Source: Actinobacteria bacterium UBA4719 (GTDB lineage Bacteria > Actinomycetota > Actinomycetes > Actinomycetales > Dermatophilaceae). From it: DNA of 21,937 bases. Within the stretch, counting starts at the first letter, position 1; every line of letters begins with the position of its first letter. The position numbers and the translations under genes are program-made. The DNA is taken from assembly GCA_002404345.1 (NCBI GenBank), contig DHJN01000182.1:6380-28316 (forward strand). The letters run 5' to 3'. Shown piece after piece: positions 6,223-13,693 of this stretch. The notes beneath the pieces are model-generated. The model was not told the origin of the DNA and did not search any database. It worked only from the letters and a program-made list of their open reading frames with translations.

Positions 6223-8229
6223 TCATCTGGTCACCAGGAGCACTATCAGCAGCCCTGTTGCGCCGTAGGCCAGGTAGAGGTGAACGCTGCCGGTATGCGC
6301 GCCGCGCACCCACTCCGCCACGGCGTTCACGGCACGGATCACGGGTGTGTACAGACGCTGTTCGACCGGGTCGGCCAGCCGGCTGCGGAAGGTGACCTTC
6401 TCGACCAGGTACTGCGACTCGGCGAAGTGGGTGACCTCCACGTCGATGTCGGGTCGCAGCACGTTGTCGAAGACGCGTTGCAGGGGTTCTGCGAAGGACG
6501 TGGCGGTGTACTGCATCCGCGAGCTGAGCGTATCTGCGCCGCTCGCCCACAGCGGGGCCATCGCCGCCGCGGGCCGGTGCCGCGCACCCCAGCGGGACAG
6601 ACCGAGGGTGAGCAGCACCGCGATGATTAGGGCCGCCGCGAGCAGGCCCGGCGAGAGTGATCCGCCGACGCCGGGCAGGCGCAGGAACGTGCCGAGCTGC
6701 GGTCCCGCCGCGTGCCCGCCGACCGTGGGCAGCACGGCGAGCACCTGCCGCAGGGTCGGCCCCAGCAGCGCTGGTGCGACCGCGAATACGGCACAGGCTG
6801 CGGCGGCCAGCGTCATGCCCGTGAGCATGCTAGCGGGAGCCTCCTGGGCGGCCTCAGCGGCCGCCGAACGTGGCCGGGCCAGGAACCCGACCCCGAACGC
6901 CTTCACCATGGCCGCGATCCCGAGCCCGGTGGTGAGCGCGACCGCGCCCACCGACAAGGGCATCGCCAGTGCGAGCGTGGTGTTGCCGTCGGCAGGGGAG
7001 TGGATGAGGCTCTGCAGCATGAGCCATTCGCTGACGAAGCCGGCGCCCAGCGGCAGGCCGGATGCGCCGAGCGCGGCGATGCCGAACATCACGGTGGTGA
7101 CCGGCATCCGGCGGGCCAGTCCCCCGAGCTTGTCCAGGTCGCGCAGTCCGGTCGCGGCCAGCACGGATCCGGCGGCCAGGAAGGCGAGTGTCTTGAAGGC
7201 GGCGTGGCTCAGCAGGTGCAGCAGGGCGGCGGTCAGCGCGATCGCGGCCACCGTCGGCGCGCCGGAGGAGCGCAGGAGTATGGCGGCCCCCAGGGAGAGC
7301 GTGATCAGTCCCATGTTCTCGGTGGTCGAGTAGGCCAGCAGTCGTTTCAGATCAGTCGCCACGGAGGCCTGCAGCACCCCGAAGACCGCTGAGAGGGCGC
7401 CGATGATCATGAGGGTCAGGCCCCACCAGTTCGGGCCGGGGCCGAGCAGCTGCAGGTCGATGCGGATGATGCCGTAGATGCCCATGTTGACCATCGCTGC
7501 GCTCATCAGCGCCGAGACGGGGCTTGGTGCCTCGGTGTGCGCTCGCGGCAACCACGCATGCAGCGGAAGCAGGCCGGCCTTCGACCCGAATCCCATGAGG
7601 GTCAGCAGGAAAACCGTCGTCTTCGTGCCGGACGACAGGTCGTGCACGTGCGCGCTGATGGTGCTGAACGCGTCGCCGCCGGCTGCTGCGGACAACACCA
7701 CCAGAGCCAGCAGGATCGAGGCGAAGCCCAGCTGGGTCATGATCGCGTAGAAGACGCCGGCGGACCGGACCGCCTCACGACGGTGCTCCGACAGCACCAG
7801 GAAGAGCGATACCGCGGCCATCAGCTCCCAGGACACCAGAAACGTCGTGATCGATCCCGCTGCCGGAACCAGGAGCATGCCTGCCACGAACAGCGGAAGG
7901 ATGGCCAGGGGGAAACGAGCCCAGCGTTCCCTCTGGGCGTACCCGACGGCGTAGATGCCCACCGCGATCGAGACCGCACCGGTCGCGACAAGAAACAACC
8001 CTCCCAGGGGATCCAGATCGAGACGGACACCGACCAGGGGCAGTAACCAGCCGATCCGCAGCTGCCGCGGCTCGCCAAAGATCACGCTGAGGCCGAGCGC
8101 CACGCCGACGGCCCCGAGGGCAGCCGTGAGACCGCCCGACAGCCAGGCCAGGGCGCCCGCAGGGGGCGCGGCGCGGGCGCCCTCGCCAAGGGCCGGAACG
8201 GTAGGGGAGTTGTGAAGGGCCGTGGTCAC
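6223..8229 (-). CDS. NuoL/HyfB-like antiporter subunit (Rv0083 type)
   Basis: This 668-aa polytopic membrane protein corresponds to M. tuberculosis Rv0083 (640 aa) and is the larger of two antiporter-like subunits in the operon. Family residues visible are E135 (SWELMA), K217 and H224 (GFGSKAGLLPLHAWLP) and the signature HTEAPSPVSALMSAAMVNMG from residue 231. It also has DLKRLLAYSTTENMGL, the second conserved lysine loop. A C-terminal extension of about 190 residues with extra hydrophobic helices resembles HyfB/HycC. The GTG start at 8229 overlaps the stop of the small-subunit gene as GTGA, indicating coupled translation. Confidence 0.93.
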   Translation of the reverse strand: MTTALHNSPTVPALGEGARAAPPAGALAWLSGGLTAALGAVGVALGLSVIFGEPRQLRIGWLLPLVGVRLDLDPLGGLFLVATGAVSIAVGIYAVGYAQRERWARFPLAILPLFVAGMLLVPAAGSITTFLVSWELMAAVSLFLVLSEHRREAVRSAGVFYAIMTQLGFASILLALVVLSAAAGGDAFSTISAHVHDLSSGTKTTVFLLTLMGFGSKAGLLPLHAWLPRAHTEAPSPVSALMSAAMVNMGIYGIIRIDLQLLGPGPNWWGLTLMIIGALSAVFGVLQASVATDLKRLLAYSTTENMGLITLSLGAAILLRSSGAPTVAAIALTAALLHLLSHAAFKTLAFLAAGSVLAATGLRDLDKLGGLARRMPVTTVMFGIAALGASGLPLGAGFVSEWLMLQSLIHSPADGNTTLALAMPLSVGAVALTTGLGIAAMVKAFGVGFLARPRSAAAEAAQEAPASMLTGMTLAAAACAVFAVAPALLGPTLRQVLAVLPTVGGHAAGPQLGTFLRLPGVGGSLSPGLLAAALIIAVLLTLGLSRWGARHRPAAAMAPLWASGADTLSSRMQYTATSFAEPLQRVFDNVLRPDIDVEVTHFAESQYLVEKVTFRSRLADPVEQRLYTPVIRAVNAVAEWVRGAHTGSVHLYLAYGATGLLIVLLVTR

Positions 8230-8705
8230 CGGCCGGTCACCTTGCGCAGCGCCGTGATGATCTGCTGCGGGGTGGGCGGACAGCCGGGTACTTCCACATC
8301 CACAGGGACCACGTCGCCAACCGGGCCCACCACGCCGTAACCGTCCGCGAACGCACCACCATTGCAGGCACAGTCGCCCACGGCGATGACGACCCGAGGC
8401 TCCGGAACCGCATGGAAGGTGTTGAGCAAGGGCTGGCGCATGTTGTGCGTCACCACGCCGGTCGTGAGCAGTCCGTCGGCGTGGCGAGGCGAGGCGACCA
8501 GACGCGCCCCGTACCGCTCCGCGTCATACACGGCGGAGAAGGCACCCGTGATCTCGAGCTCACAACCATTGCAGGAACCGGCGTCCACGTGTCGTAGCTG
8601 AAGAGAGCCAGTCACCCCGGTAGGGGGCGCAATGGTCGTCTCAGGGGCGTTCTGGGCAGGCTCGACGATGCGCCCGACTCGACGGATCTTGCCGATCCAG
8701 CTCAC
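8226..8705 (-). CDS. NuoB/HycG-like small Fe-S subunit (Rv0082 type)
   Basis: This 159-aa protein has the same length as M. tuberculosis Rv0082. It is the NuoB/HycG-type small subunit, which holds one [4Fe-4S] (N2-type) cluster. The ligands are present: C45 and C48 in GSCNGCE, C112 in GDCACNGG and C142 in PGCPPTP. An additional cysteine, C114, is non-canonical. So the electron-transfer side of the complex looks intact even though the large subunit lacks its metal site. No HycB/HycF/NuoI-like ferredoxin gene accompanies it in the window, so its electron partner is unknown. The start is GTG at 8705 with GGGAGGGG about 5 nt upstream. Translation is coupled to the next gene. Confidence 0.93.
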   Translation of the reverse strand: MSWIGKIRRVGRIVEPAQNAPETTIAPPTGVTGSLQLRHVDAGSCNGCELEITGAFSAVYDAERYGARLVASPRHADGLLTTGVVTHNMRQPLLNTFHAVPEPRVVIAVGDCACNGGAFADGYGVVGPVGDVVPVDVEVPGCPPTPQQIITALRKVTGR

Positions 8706-8742
8706 GAGCTCCCCTCCCTGCCGGGCGTGATGGCGGCATTCA

Positions 8743-9096
8743 TCAGCGGCCCGCTCGTGCCGTGGCCCCGCTGCTGGCCTGCAGATCCTTCAGCAGACCG
8801 ACCTGGTCGGTGAGCAGTCCGGTCAGTACTTTGCGCGCCAGCAGGAGCAGCTCAGCCATGTCCTCAGAGGCGATCGAGTAGATCACGCTGTTTCCCTGCT
8901 TTCGGGCCACGACCATGCCGGTCCTGCGCAGCACGGCAAGCTGCTGAGACAGGTGGGACGACTCCAGGCCGAGCTGGGGCATCAGCTCGCCCACCGACTG
9001 CTCTTGGTCGGCGAGCAGCTCAAGGATCCGGATCCGCGCAGGGTGCCCGAGGGTCTTGAAGAACTCGGCCTTCAACTTGTCGATCGGTTCTGGCAT
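8743..9096 (-). CDS. ArsR-family transcriptional regulator (Rv0081 type)
   Basis: This 117-aa winged-helix ArsR/SmtB-type repressor is first in the operon, as is Rv0081 in M. tuberculosis. The DNA-binding region is SVGELMPQLGLESSHLSQQL (34-53), followed by the wing TGMVVARKQGNSVIYSI. It contains no cysteine at all, so the classical ELCVCDL arsenic/metal site is absent and the signal it senses cannot be read from the sequence. I chose the ATG at 9096 (MPEPIDKLK, AAGGG about 12 nt upstream) because the longer frame to 9213 is made of the 20-bp repeats. It probably controls the hyc operon and itself. Confidence 0.92.
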   Translation of the reverse strand: MPEPIDKLKAEFFKTLGHPARIRILELLADQEQSVGELMPQLGLESSHLSQQLAVLRRTGMVVARKQGNSVIYSIASEDMAELLLLARKVLTGLLTDQVGLLKDLQASSGATARAGR

Positions 9097-9110
9097 CGCG
9101 TGCTGCCCTT

Positions 9111-9187
9111 CTGTGCGTTGAGGTTCTGACCTGTGCGTTGAGGTTCTGACCTGTGCGTTGAGGTGACCTGTGCGTTGAGGTTCTGAC
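9111..9187. repeat. 20-bp tandem repeats in the arsR leader
   Basis: Three full copies of CTGTGCGTTGAGGTTCTGAC (9111-9130, 9131-9150, 9168-9187) and one 17-bp copy lacking 3 bp (9151-9167) lie directly head to tail, 15 bp upstream of the arsR ATG. They are in the region expected to be the 5' untranslated leader or operator of the hyc operon. No internal palindrome is obvious. Confidence 0.95.
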
Positions 9188-9207
9188 CCGACGGAACACC
9201 GGCAGGA

Positions 9208-9232
9208 TGTCATACAGTTCGTGCACTTGACA
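9208..9232. promoter_or_regulatory. candidate operator/promoter for divergent arsR-hyc and ligD
   Basis: TGTCA (9208-9212) and TGACA (9228-9232) form a 5-bp inverted repeat with a 15-bp spacer. The right arm overlaps TTGACA (9227-9232, plus) and TTGTCA (9233-9228, minus), both -35-like. The surrounding 9208-9255 is AT-richer than the rest. A symmetric site here would suit ArsR binding, but no -10 with ideal spacing is seen on either strand. Confidence 0.35.
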
Positions 9233-9281
9233 ATACTGGTAACTAGTCATCTTGTCCCTGGAGCGAGCGGCTGAACGTCGT

Positions 9282-9287
9282 TAGGTT
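9282..9287 (+). promoter_or_regulatory. candidate -10 box of the ligD-type gene (leaderless)
   Basis: TAGGTT ends 7 nt before the ATG at 9295. It supports the ATG at 9295 over the in-frame TTG at 9286, which would fall inside the box. Confidence 0.4.
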
Positions 9288-9294
9288 GGGCCCC

Positions 9295-10254
9295 ATGGCG
9301 GCCACGGGCAGCACGTCCCCAGCAGTCGAGCTGGAGGTCGGTGACCGCTCGGTGCGGATCTCCAACCCCGACCGGGTCTACTTCCCAGCCCGGGGGGAGA
9401 CGAAGCTCGACCTGGCCCGCTACTACCTCAGTGTCGGCGACGGGATCCTGCGCGCGCTGCGTGAGCGACCGTGCATGCTGCACCGCTTTCCCGAAGGAGT
9501 CAGCGGGGAGAAGGTGCACCAGAAGCGGCTCCCGCGCGGCGCCCCGCCCTGGGTCGAGACCGTCCGGGTGGACTTCCCGCGATACCACCGTTATGCCGAG
9601 GAGCTCTGCGTCACCGAGCTGGCCAGCGTGATCTGGGCGGTGCAGATGTCCACGGTGGAGTTCCACCCCTGGAACTCCCGGCGCTCCGACACCGAGCGAC
9701 CCGATGAGTGGCGCATCGACCTGGACCCCATGCCGGAGTGTGGTCTTGACACGGTGCGCCGTGTAGCCCACGTCGCTCACGAGGTGCTCGATGAGCTGGG
9801 CGCCGTGGGTTGGCCGAAGACCTCGGGTGGGTCGGGGCTGCACGTCTACGTGCGGATCGAACCGCGGTGGGGGTTCGCGGACGTACGCCGAGCGGCGCTG
9901 GCTTTCGCACATGAGGTGGAACGCCGGTCGCCGGTCGACGTGACCACTACGTGGTGGCGCAAGGACCGCGACCCACGGGCGGTGTTCGTCGACTACAACC
10001 AGAACGCCCGGGACCACACGATCGCCAGTGCCTACTCGGTGCGCGGTTTTCCCGAAGCGACCGTGTCGACCCCGATCAGCTGGGAGGAGGTTGACGACGT
10101 GATGCCGGCCGACTGCACCATCGCGACGGTCCCTGGCAGGTTCGCTTCGCTGGGTGACCTGCACGCCGGCATCGATGACGTGGTGTTCTCCCTGGATACA
10201 TTGCTGGAGTGGGCCGAGCGGGCTGAACGGGACGGCACCTCGCCGCGGGCGTAG
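9295..10254 (+). CDS. stand-alone LigD-type DNA polymerase/primase domain protein
   Basis: The 319-aa protein is a LigD polymerase-domain (PolDom, archaeo-eukaryotic primase fold) protein like the mycobacterial stand-alone PrimPol/PolD enzymes. The two metal-binding aspartates are D142 and D144 in RIDLDPMP. KTSGGSGLHVYV (175-186) is the conserved nucleotide-binding strand, and the third aspartate is D233 in VDYNQNARDHT, preceding the SAYSVR motif. The N-terminal HQKRLPRGAPPWV corresponds to the DNA 5'-phosphate binding segment. There are no ligase or nuclease domains and no ku gene nearby. It would fill gaps or extend ends during break or excision repair. The gene is divergent from arsR, which may be accidental. 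Confidence 0.92.
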   Translation: MAATGSTSPAVELEVGDRSVRISNPDRVYFPARGETKLDLARYYLSVGDGILRALRERPCMLHRFPEGVSGEKVHQKRLPRGAPPWVETVRVDFPRYHRYAEELCVTELASVIWAVQMSTVEFHPWNSRRSDTERPDEWRIDLDPMPECGLDTVRRVAHVAHEVLDELGAVGWPKTSGGSGLHVYVRIEPRWGFADVRRAALAFAHEVERRSPVDVTTTWWRKDRDPRAVFVDYNQNARDHTIASAYSVRGFPEATVSTPISWEEVDDVMPADCTIATVPGRFASLGDLHAGIDDVVFSLDTLLEWAERAERDGTSPRA

Positions 10255-10319
10255 TGTCGAGGGTGCCGGCATTGAGTCGGCCGACGTCAGGCTGCGACCG
10301 ACAGAGACCGGGTCAACCC

Positions 10320-10598
10320 ATGCCTCCCCCCAGAGCGGCGGATCCAACTTTCGGGTTCGACCATTTGTCAGCACTGTTCCAAGAGGTCCTGAGCGCCCGA
10401 GCCGCGATGACGGTTGCCCGTCGGGCACCTCTTGGCAGGTCGCGCTTGGTCGACGTGCCTCGGGCACGCCTCCTGGTGGCACTCGAGGCCTACGCCGCCG
10501 AGTTGAATGATCGGCATCTGCCGGTGCCGTACGGCATCCGCGACGATCTTCGGATCCAGCGACGGATCCTTGGCAGACCCGCAAGCGCCTCCGGCTAG
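10320..10598 (+). CDS. small hypothetical protein
   Basis: This 92-aa ORF has GC-rich codon usage and a composed look (FDHLSALFQEVLSARAAMTV, then VDVPRARLLVALEAYAAELN), with a helical N-terminal half. I do not recognise a family. The frame is open from 10254. The ATG at 10320 is chosen because the extra N-terminal residues are low in coding character, but no clear Shine-Dalgarno is visible. It follows the ligD-type gene by 65 bp on the same strand and may be co-transcribed. Confidence 0.55.
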   Translation: MPPPRAADPTFGFDHLSALFQEVLSARAAMTVARRAPLGRSRLVDVPRARLLVALEAYAAELNDRHLPVPYGIRDDLRIQRRILGRPASASG

Positions 10599-10636
10599 CC
10601 GTCATCGACCTTTCTCGGGCTCAGCGCTCTTCGGGC

Positions 10637-10908
10637 TCAGCGGTCCTGGAGCCGCCGAAGAGCGGGTGCAGGACTGATGCCTTCCTGCTCGGCGACCAAA
10701 CAAATGAGGGACTTTGCCTCCTCGGCGCAGGCGGCACAGCCGGCCGGGTGAGTCCGCATCGCGGGCAGGTCGTAGTCCGGGTCGGCGAGCAGGGCCACGA
10801 CTAACCGTCGACATTGTCGAAGCAGTCGTCACAGGACAGGTACGGCTCCGTGTCCAGAGTCAGGCGTCGCGCGGCCTGCAGGCCAAGTGGCGTGTGGGTT
10901 TGGCTCAT
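10637..10908 (-). pseudogene. small zinc-finger (anti-sigma-like) protein, frameshifted
   Basis: Reading from ATG 10908 gives a 35-residue fragment ending ...YLSCDDCFDNVDG and then TAG (10803-10801). In the -1 frame the protein resumes immediately (LVVALLADPDYDLP... MRTHPAGCAACAEEAKSL) and ends at TGA 10639-10637. Together they make about 89 residues with CDDC followed by HxxxCxxC, the layout of zf-HC2-like zinc-finger proteins that act as small anti-sigma or redox-linked proteins in actinobacteria. A single lost base around 10803-10806 explains the break. For example, GACCGG reduced to GACGG would restore the reading VDRLVVALL. This could be a sequencing error, a recent pseudogene or, less likely, a programmed shift. 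Confidence 0.65.
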
Positions 10909-10932
10909 GATGTGCCTGCCTGGGGGTGGGGT

Positions 10933-11409
10933 GTGGGCAGATGGCCAGAGACGATCAGGTGGGCGCGCAGGCGGGATCGCGCGTCATGCACGGTCTTGTA
11001 CAACGCATTGCGGTTCGTGCCCAGGTGGAACGGTCCAATCCTTCGGACCGCTTTCACGGTCGCACCCATCCTGTTCGGCTTGGACAAGTTCTTCCATCTG
11101 ATGGTCAACTGGGACAAGTATCTGGCCCCGGCGCTGTCCAACCCGCTGCCCTTCACTCCGCATCAGCTGATGTCCGCCGTCGGAGTCATCGAGATCATCG
11201 ACGGCGTGGTCGTCGCCATCCACCCCCGGCTCGGCCGGCCCGTGGTCGCCGCCTGGCTGCTGGGCATCATCGTCAATCTCCTTCTCATTCCCGGTTTCTA
11301 TGACGTGGCGCTGAGGGACTTCGGGCTGTTCCTTGCGGCCATCGCCCTCAGCCGGCTGGCGACCAGGTACGACCCGCGGCCGTTGCTGTGGTTCGCCGCC
11401 AAGGGCTGA
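10933..11409 (+). CDS. DoxX-like small integral membrane protein
   Basis: This membrane protein of about 158 aa has four hydrophobic segments (near TAFTVAPILFGLDKFFH, LMSAVGVIEIIDGVVVAI, VVAAWLLGIIVNLLLIPG and FGLFLAAIALSRLA). It carries the charged pattern DKFFHLMVNWDKYL seen in a widespread uncharacterised DoxX-like family. The function is unknown. The start is uncertain: GTG 10933 follows a G-rich Shine-Dalgarno-like run, while TTG 10996, TTG 11008 or GTG 11017 would give a product closer to the conserved region. The frame is open further upstream, but that part is antisense to the zinc-finger gene. The stop lies 3 nt before the patatin remnant, so they were probably co-transcribed. Confidence 0.7.
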   Translation: MGRWPETIRWARRRDRASCTVLYNALRFVPRWNGPILRTAFTVAPILFGLDKFFHLMVNWDKYLAPALSNPLPFTPHQLMSAVGVIEIIDGVVVAIHPRLGRPVVAAWLLGIIVNLLLIPGFYDVALRDFGLFLAAIALSRLATRYDPRPLLWFAAKG

Positions 11410-11412
11410 CCC

Positions 11413-11955
11413 ATGACCGCCGCGTTCGTCCTGTCCGGGGGCGGCAGTCTGGGGGCCGCTCAGGTCGGCATGCTGCAGGCGCTGGGCGAACGCGGAGTTG
11501 AACCGGACCTGTTGGTCGGGACGTCGGCCGGGGCCATCAACACGGCCTTTGTCGCCGGACACGGGATGAGCTCTGAGGCGCTGCTCGAGCTCGCCGGGCT
11601 GTGGCGGTCGCTGCATCGCCGGGACGTCTTTGCCCTCCGGCCACTGCGGGGTCTCCTCTCAGTGGCCTCCCCTGCGCGCTTCCGGTCGCGCCGGCCACGG
11701 CTGTCGGGGTGGCCCTGCAGGCGCTGACGCTGTTGAGCCAGCAGCAGCTGATCGGCGAGGTGGCACGGTATGCCGGACCCGCCAAGCTCAGGTGCTGCCG
11801 ACGCTGTGCCCCTGAAGGTGTCCGCAGCGGACTTCAGCCACGCCGATGAGCTCATCACCAGAAGCAAGGGCGCCACCGAGTCATGGCTTGATGCCGGCGG
11901 CCCCGATCTGCCCGGGCTCGCGCGGTTTCTGTCGATGCACAACCACGTCCAGCTC
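11413..11955 (+). pseudogene. patatin-like phospholipase, broken by deletion and frameshifts
   Basis: The N-terminus is a good patatin/RssA-type phospholipase: the oxyanion motif GGGSLGAAQVG (9-19), then the nucleophile S38 in GTSAG. After about residue 80 the family sequence stops. A C-terminal segment with recognisable family character (CALPVAPATAVGVALQAL, then SQQQLIGEVARYAGPAKL) resumes in another frame at about 11676. It shifts again near 11790 (VLPTLCP) and again near 11810 (PLKVSAADFSHADELITRS). The middle part, including the catalytic Asp of the DGG/DGA motif, is missing, an estimated 100 residues. The gene cannot make an active enzyme. The 3' limit given here is approximate. Confidence 0.75.
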
Positions 11956-12055
11956 CCTCGCGGGCCGCCTTCCGTGCCGCCTTCCGTGCCGTTCGAGCCA
12001 CGTGCGCCGGGAGTGGTGTCGTCACAAGTTCCGTTGATCCTGCTTCCATGGAGGT

Positions 12056-13306
12056 GTGGATCCAACGAGAGGCGAGTCAGGGTGGGCCGCGGTCGGTCGC
12101 CCGCAGCTGCGGCCATGGCATTTCGTCCTCAGCTTCGGCTTGGTCAGCTTGTTCGCCGACATGGTCTACGAGGGCGCGCGCAGCATCATCGGGCCCTACC
12201 TGGCAACCCTCGGGGCGTCGGCGACAGTCGTCGGAGCCGTTGCCGGCGCAGGGGAGTTCATCGGGTACGGGCTGCGAGTGGTCTCCGGATACCTGGTCCA
12301 GCGCGGCGGGCACTACTGGACCTGGACCATCACCGGTTATGCGCTCACGGTTCTCAGCGTCCCTTTGATCGGCGCGACCAACGTGATCGTCCCGGCGTTG
12401 CTGCTCTATGGCGCCGAGCGGCTGGGCAAGGCGGTACGTTCCCCGGCCAAGGACACGCTGCTGTCCCACGCCTCCACGCAGACCGGTCGAGGAAGCGCGT
12501 TCGGGGTCCATCAGGCGATGGACCAGTTCGGCGCCATGGCGGGGCCCCTGGTGTTGGCCGCGGTCCTGTCGCAACGCGCTGGCGACTACCACCTGGCCTT
12601 CGGTGTCCTCATCGTCCCGGGCGTCCTGGTGCTGGCGCTGCTGTTCTGGCTACGCCATCGCGTGCCGGACCCCGCGGCATACGAGGTGGAGGCAGCGGCG
12701 CCGCAGGCAGCAACGCCGCAGGCTCCGCGCGAGGCTTCAGAAGGGGATGGTGGCCGCCGCGCCCGGGTCGTCCTGCCGCCGCTGCTCTGGCAGTATGTCG
12801 GCGCGATTGCCTTGCTGTCCTTGGGGATTGCCTCGTTTCCGTTGCTTGCCTTCCATGCCCAGACGCAGCATCTGCTGACGCCTGCACAGGTGCCGGTGCT
12901 CTTTGCGCTGGCGATGCTGGTCGACGGTATCAGCGGCCTGTTGATGGGCCGGGTCTACGACCGGCGCGGTCCCACGGTCCTGCTCGTCGTGCCGTTCGCG
13001 GCCGCCGTGGGTGCCATCGCCTTCAGCCACAACGCGACCCTGGTCTGGGTCGGTGTGGCGGTCTGGGGAGTCGTCAACGGCGTCCTGGACTCGACAGTCA
13101 AGGCGGTGGTCACCGAGCTCGTCGCGCCGGCGTCACGGTCGGTCGCGTTCGGCTGGCTGGCCTTCGTCCGTGGCCTTGGCCTGCTCGTCGCCGGCGTTGC
13201 CCTCGGTCTGGCCTACGACCAGAGCAGCACCCTCGTCGTCTGGCTGATCCTGGGCGCCAACGCCGTGGCACTGACCGCCCTGGCATGGGTCCTGGCGCGT
13301 CTTTGA
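12056..13306 (+). CDS. MFS transporter
   Basis: This 416-aa protein has about 12 transmembrane helices in two halves, separated by a Pro/Ala/Glu-rich cytoplasmic loop (about residues 205-235). The first half contains GEFIGYGLRVVSGYLVQRGG and the second LMGRVYDRRGPTVLL, both resembling the loop 2-3 and 8-9 motif of the major facilitator superfamily. The substrate cannot be read from the sequence. The GTG at 12056 is the only reasonable start, but its GGAGGT (12050-12055) touches the start codon with no spacer, so initiation may be inefficient or the start misjudged. It follows the patatin remnant on the same strand. Confidence 0.85.
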   Translation: MDPTRGESGWAAVGRPQLRPWHFVLSFGLVSLFADMVYEGARSIIGPYLATLGASATVVGAVAGAGEFIGYGLRVVSGYLVQRGGHYWTWTITGYALTVLSVPLIGATNVIVPALLLYGAERLGKAVRSPAKDTLLSHASTQTGRGSAFGVHQAMDQFGAMAGPLVLAAVLSQRAGDYHLAFGVLIVPGVLVLALLFWLRHRVPDPAAYEVEAAAPQAATPQAPREASEGDGGRRARVVLPPLLWQYVGAIALLSLGIASFPLLAFHAQTQHLLTPAQVPVLFALAMLVDGISGLLMGRVYDRRGPTVLLVVPFAAAVGAIAFSHNATLVWVGVAVWGVVNGVLDSTVKAVVTELVAPASRSVAFGWLAFVRGLGLLVAGVALGLAYDQSSTLVVWLILGANAVALTALAWVLARL

Positions 13307-13400
13307 GTTCCGTCTTCAGGTCTTGTGCCCCGGGTCACATTCACGGTTGTCTTGGACTACGCCATCGCAAGCCCACTCCTCGCAGGAAGTGAGACTCATC

Positions 13401-13661
13401 ATGTGGAGCAAGAAGTTCTGGCGCGACGCAGTCGAACGCGCAGTGTCCACGGCCGCGCAGTCCGCGCTCCTCGTCCTTGGCGGCGGCGCTCTGCCGGGCA
13501 GCGTCATCAACGCCAACTGGCAGAACGTCGGCGGGTTCGCCGCGGGTGGGGCCATGCTGACGCTGCTGAAGGCCATCGCCGCCAGCAATGTCGGCACCAA
13601 GGGCTCCGCCTCGCTCGACCCCGCCGGTGCGCGCCACTCGCGTACGGTCCCCGCCCGGTAA
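13401..13661 (+). CDS. r1t-type holin-like protein
   Basis: This 86-aa protein opens with MWSKKFWRDAVERAVSTAAQ and has two hydrophobic segments (SALLVLGGGALPG, then VGGFAAGGAMLTLLKAIAAS) before a short polar tail containing SASLDPA. That arrangement is typical of the Lactococcus phage r1t / mycobacteriophage holin family (Phage_r1t_holin). The start has a good ribosome binding site (AGGAAGTGAG about 8 nt upstream). No endolysin, tail or other phage gene adjoins it. Isolated chromosomal copies occur in actinobacteria, and their role is not established. Confidence 0.75.
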   Translation: MWSKKFWRDAVERAVSTAAQSALLVLGGGALPGSVINANWQNVGGFAAGGAMLTLLKAIAASNVGTKGSASLDPAGARHSRTVPAR

Positions 13662-13693
13662 TGGCGAATACCCTGGGCGCACAGGTCGTCGCC

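Noticed and set aside
14..8705. Functional formate hydrogenlyase
   Set aside because: No formate dehydrogenase, ferredoxin-like subunit or maturation gene is present, and the large subunit lacks the NiFe cysteines.
9247..10605. 452-aa minus-strand ORF
   Set aside because: It lies opposite the LigD-type gene, whose catalytic motifs are unmistakable. No family features are seen in the antisense frame.
11770..13392. 540-aa plus-strand ORF starting in the patatin remnant
   Set aside because: Only its first roughly 60 codons belong to the patatin C-terminus. The rest reads the MFS transporter gene out of frame.
13323..13661. Longer start for the holin-like protein
   Set aside because: The ATG at 13401 has a proper ribosome binding site and gives the family-typical MWSKKFW N-terminus.
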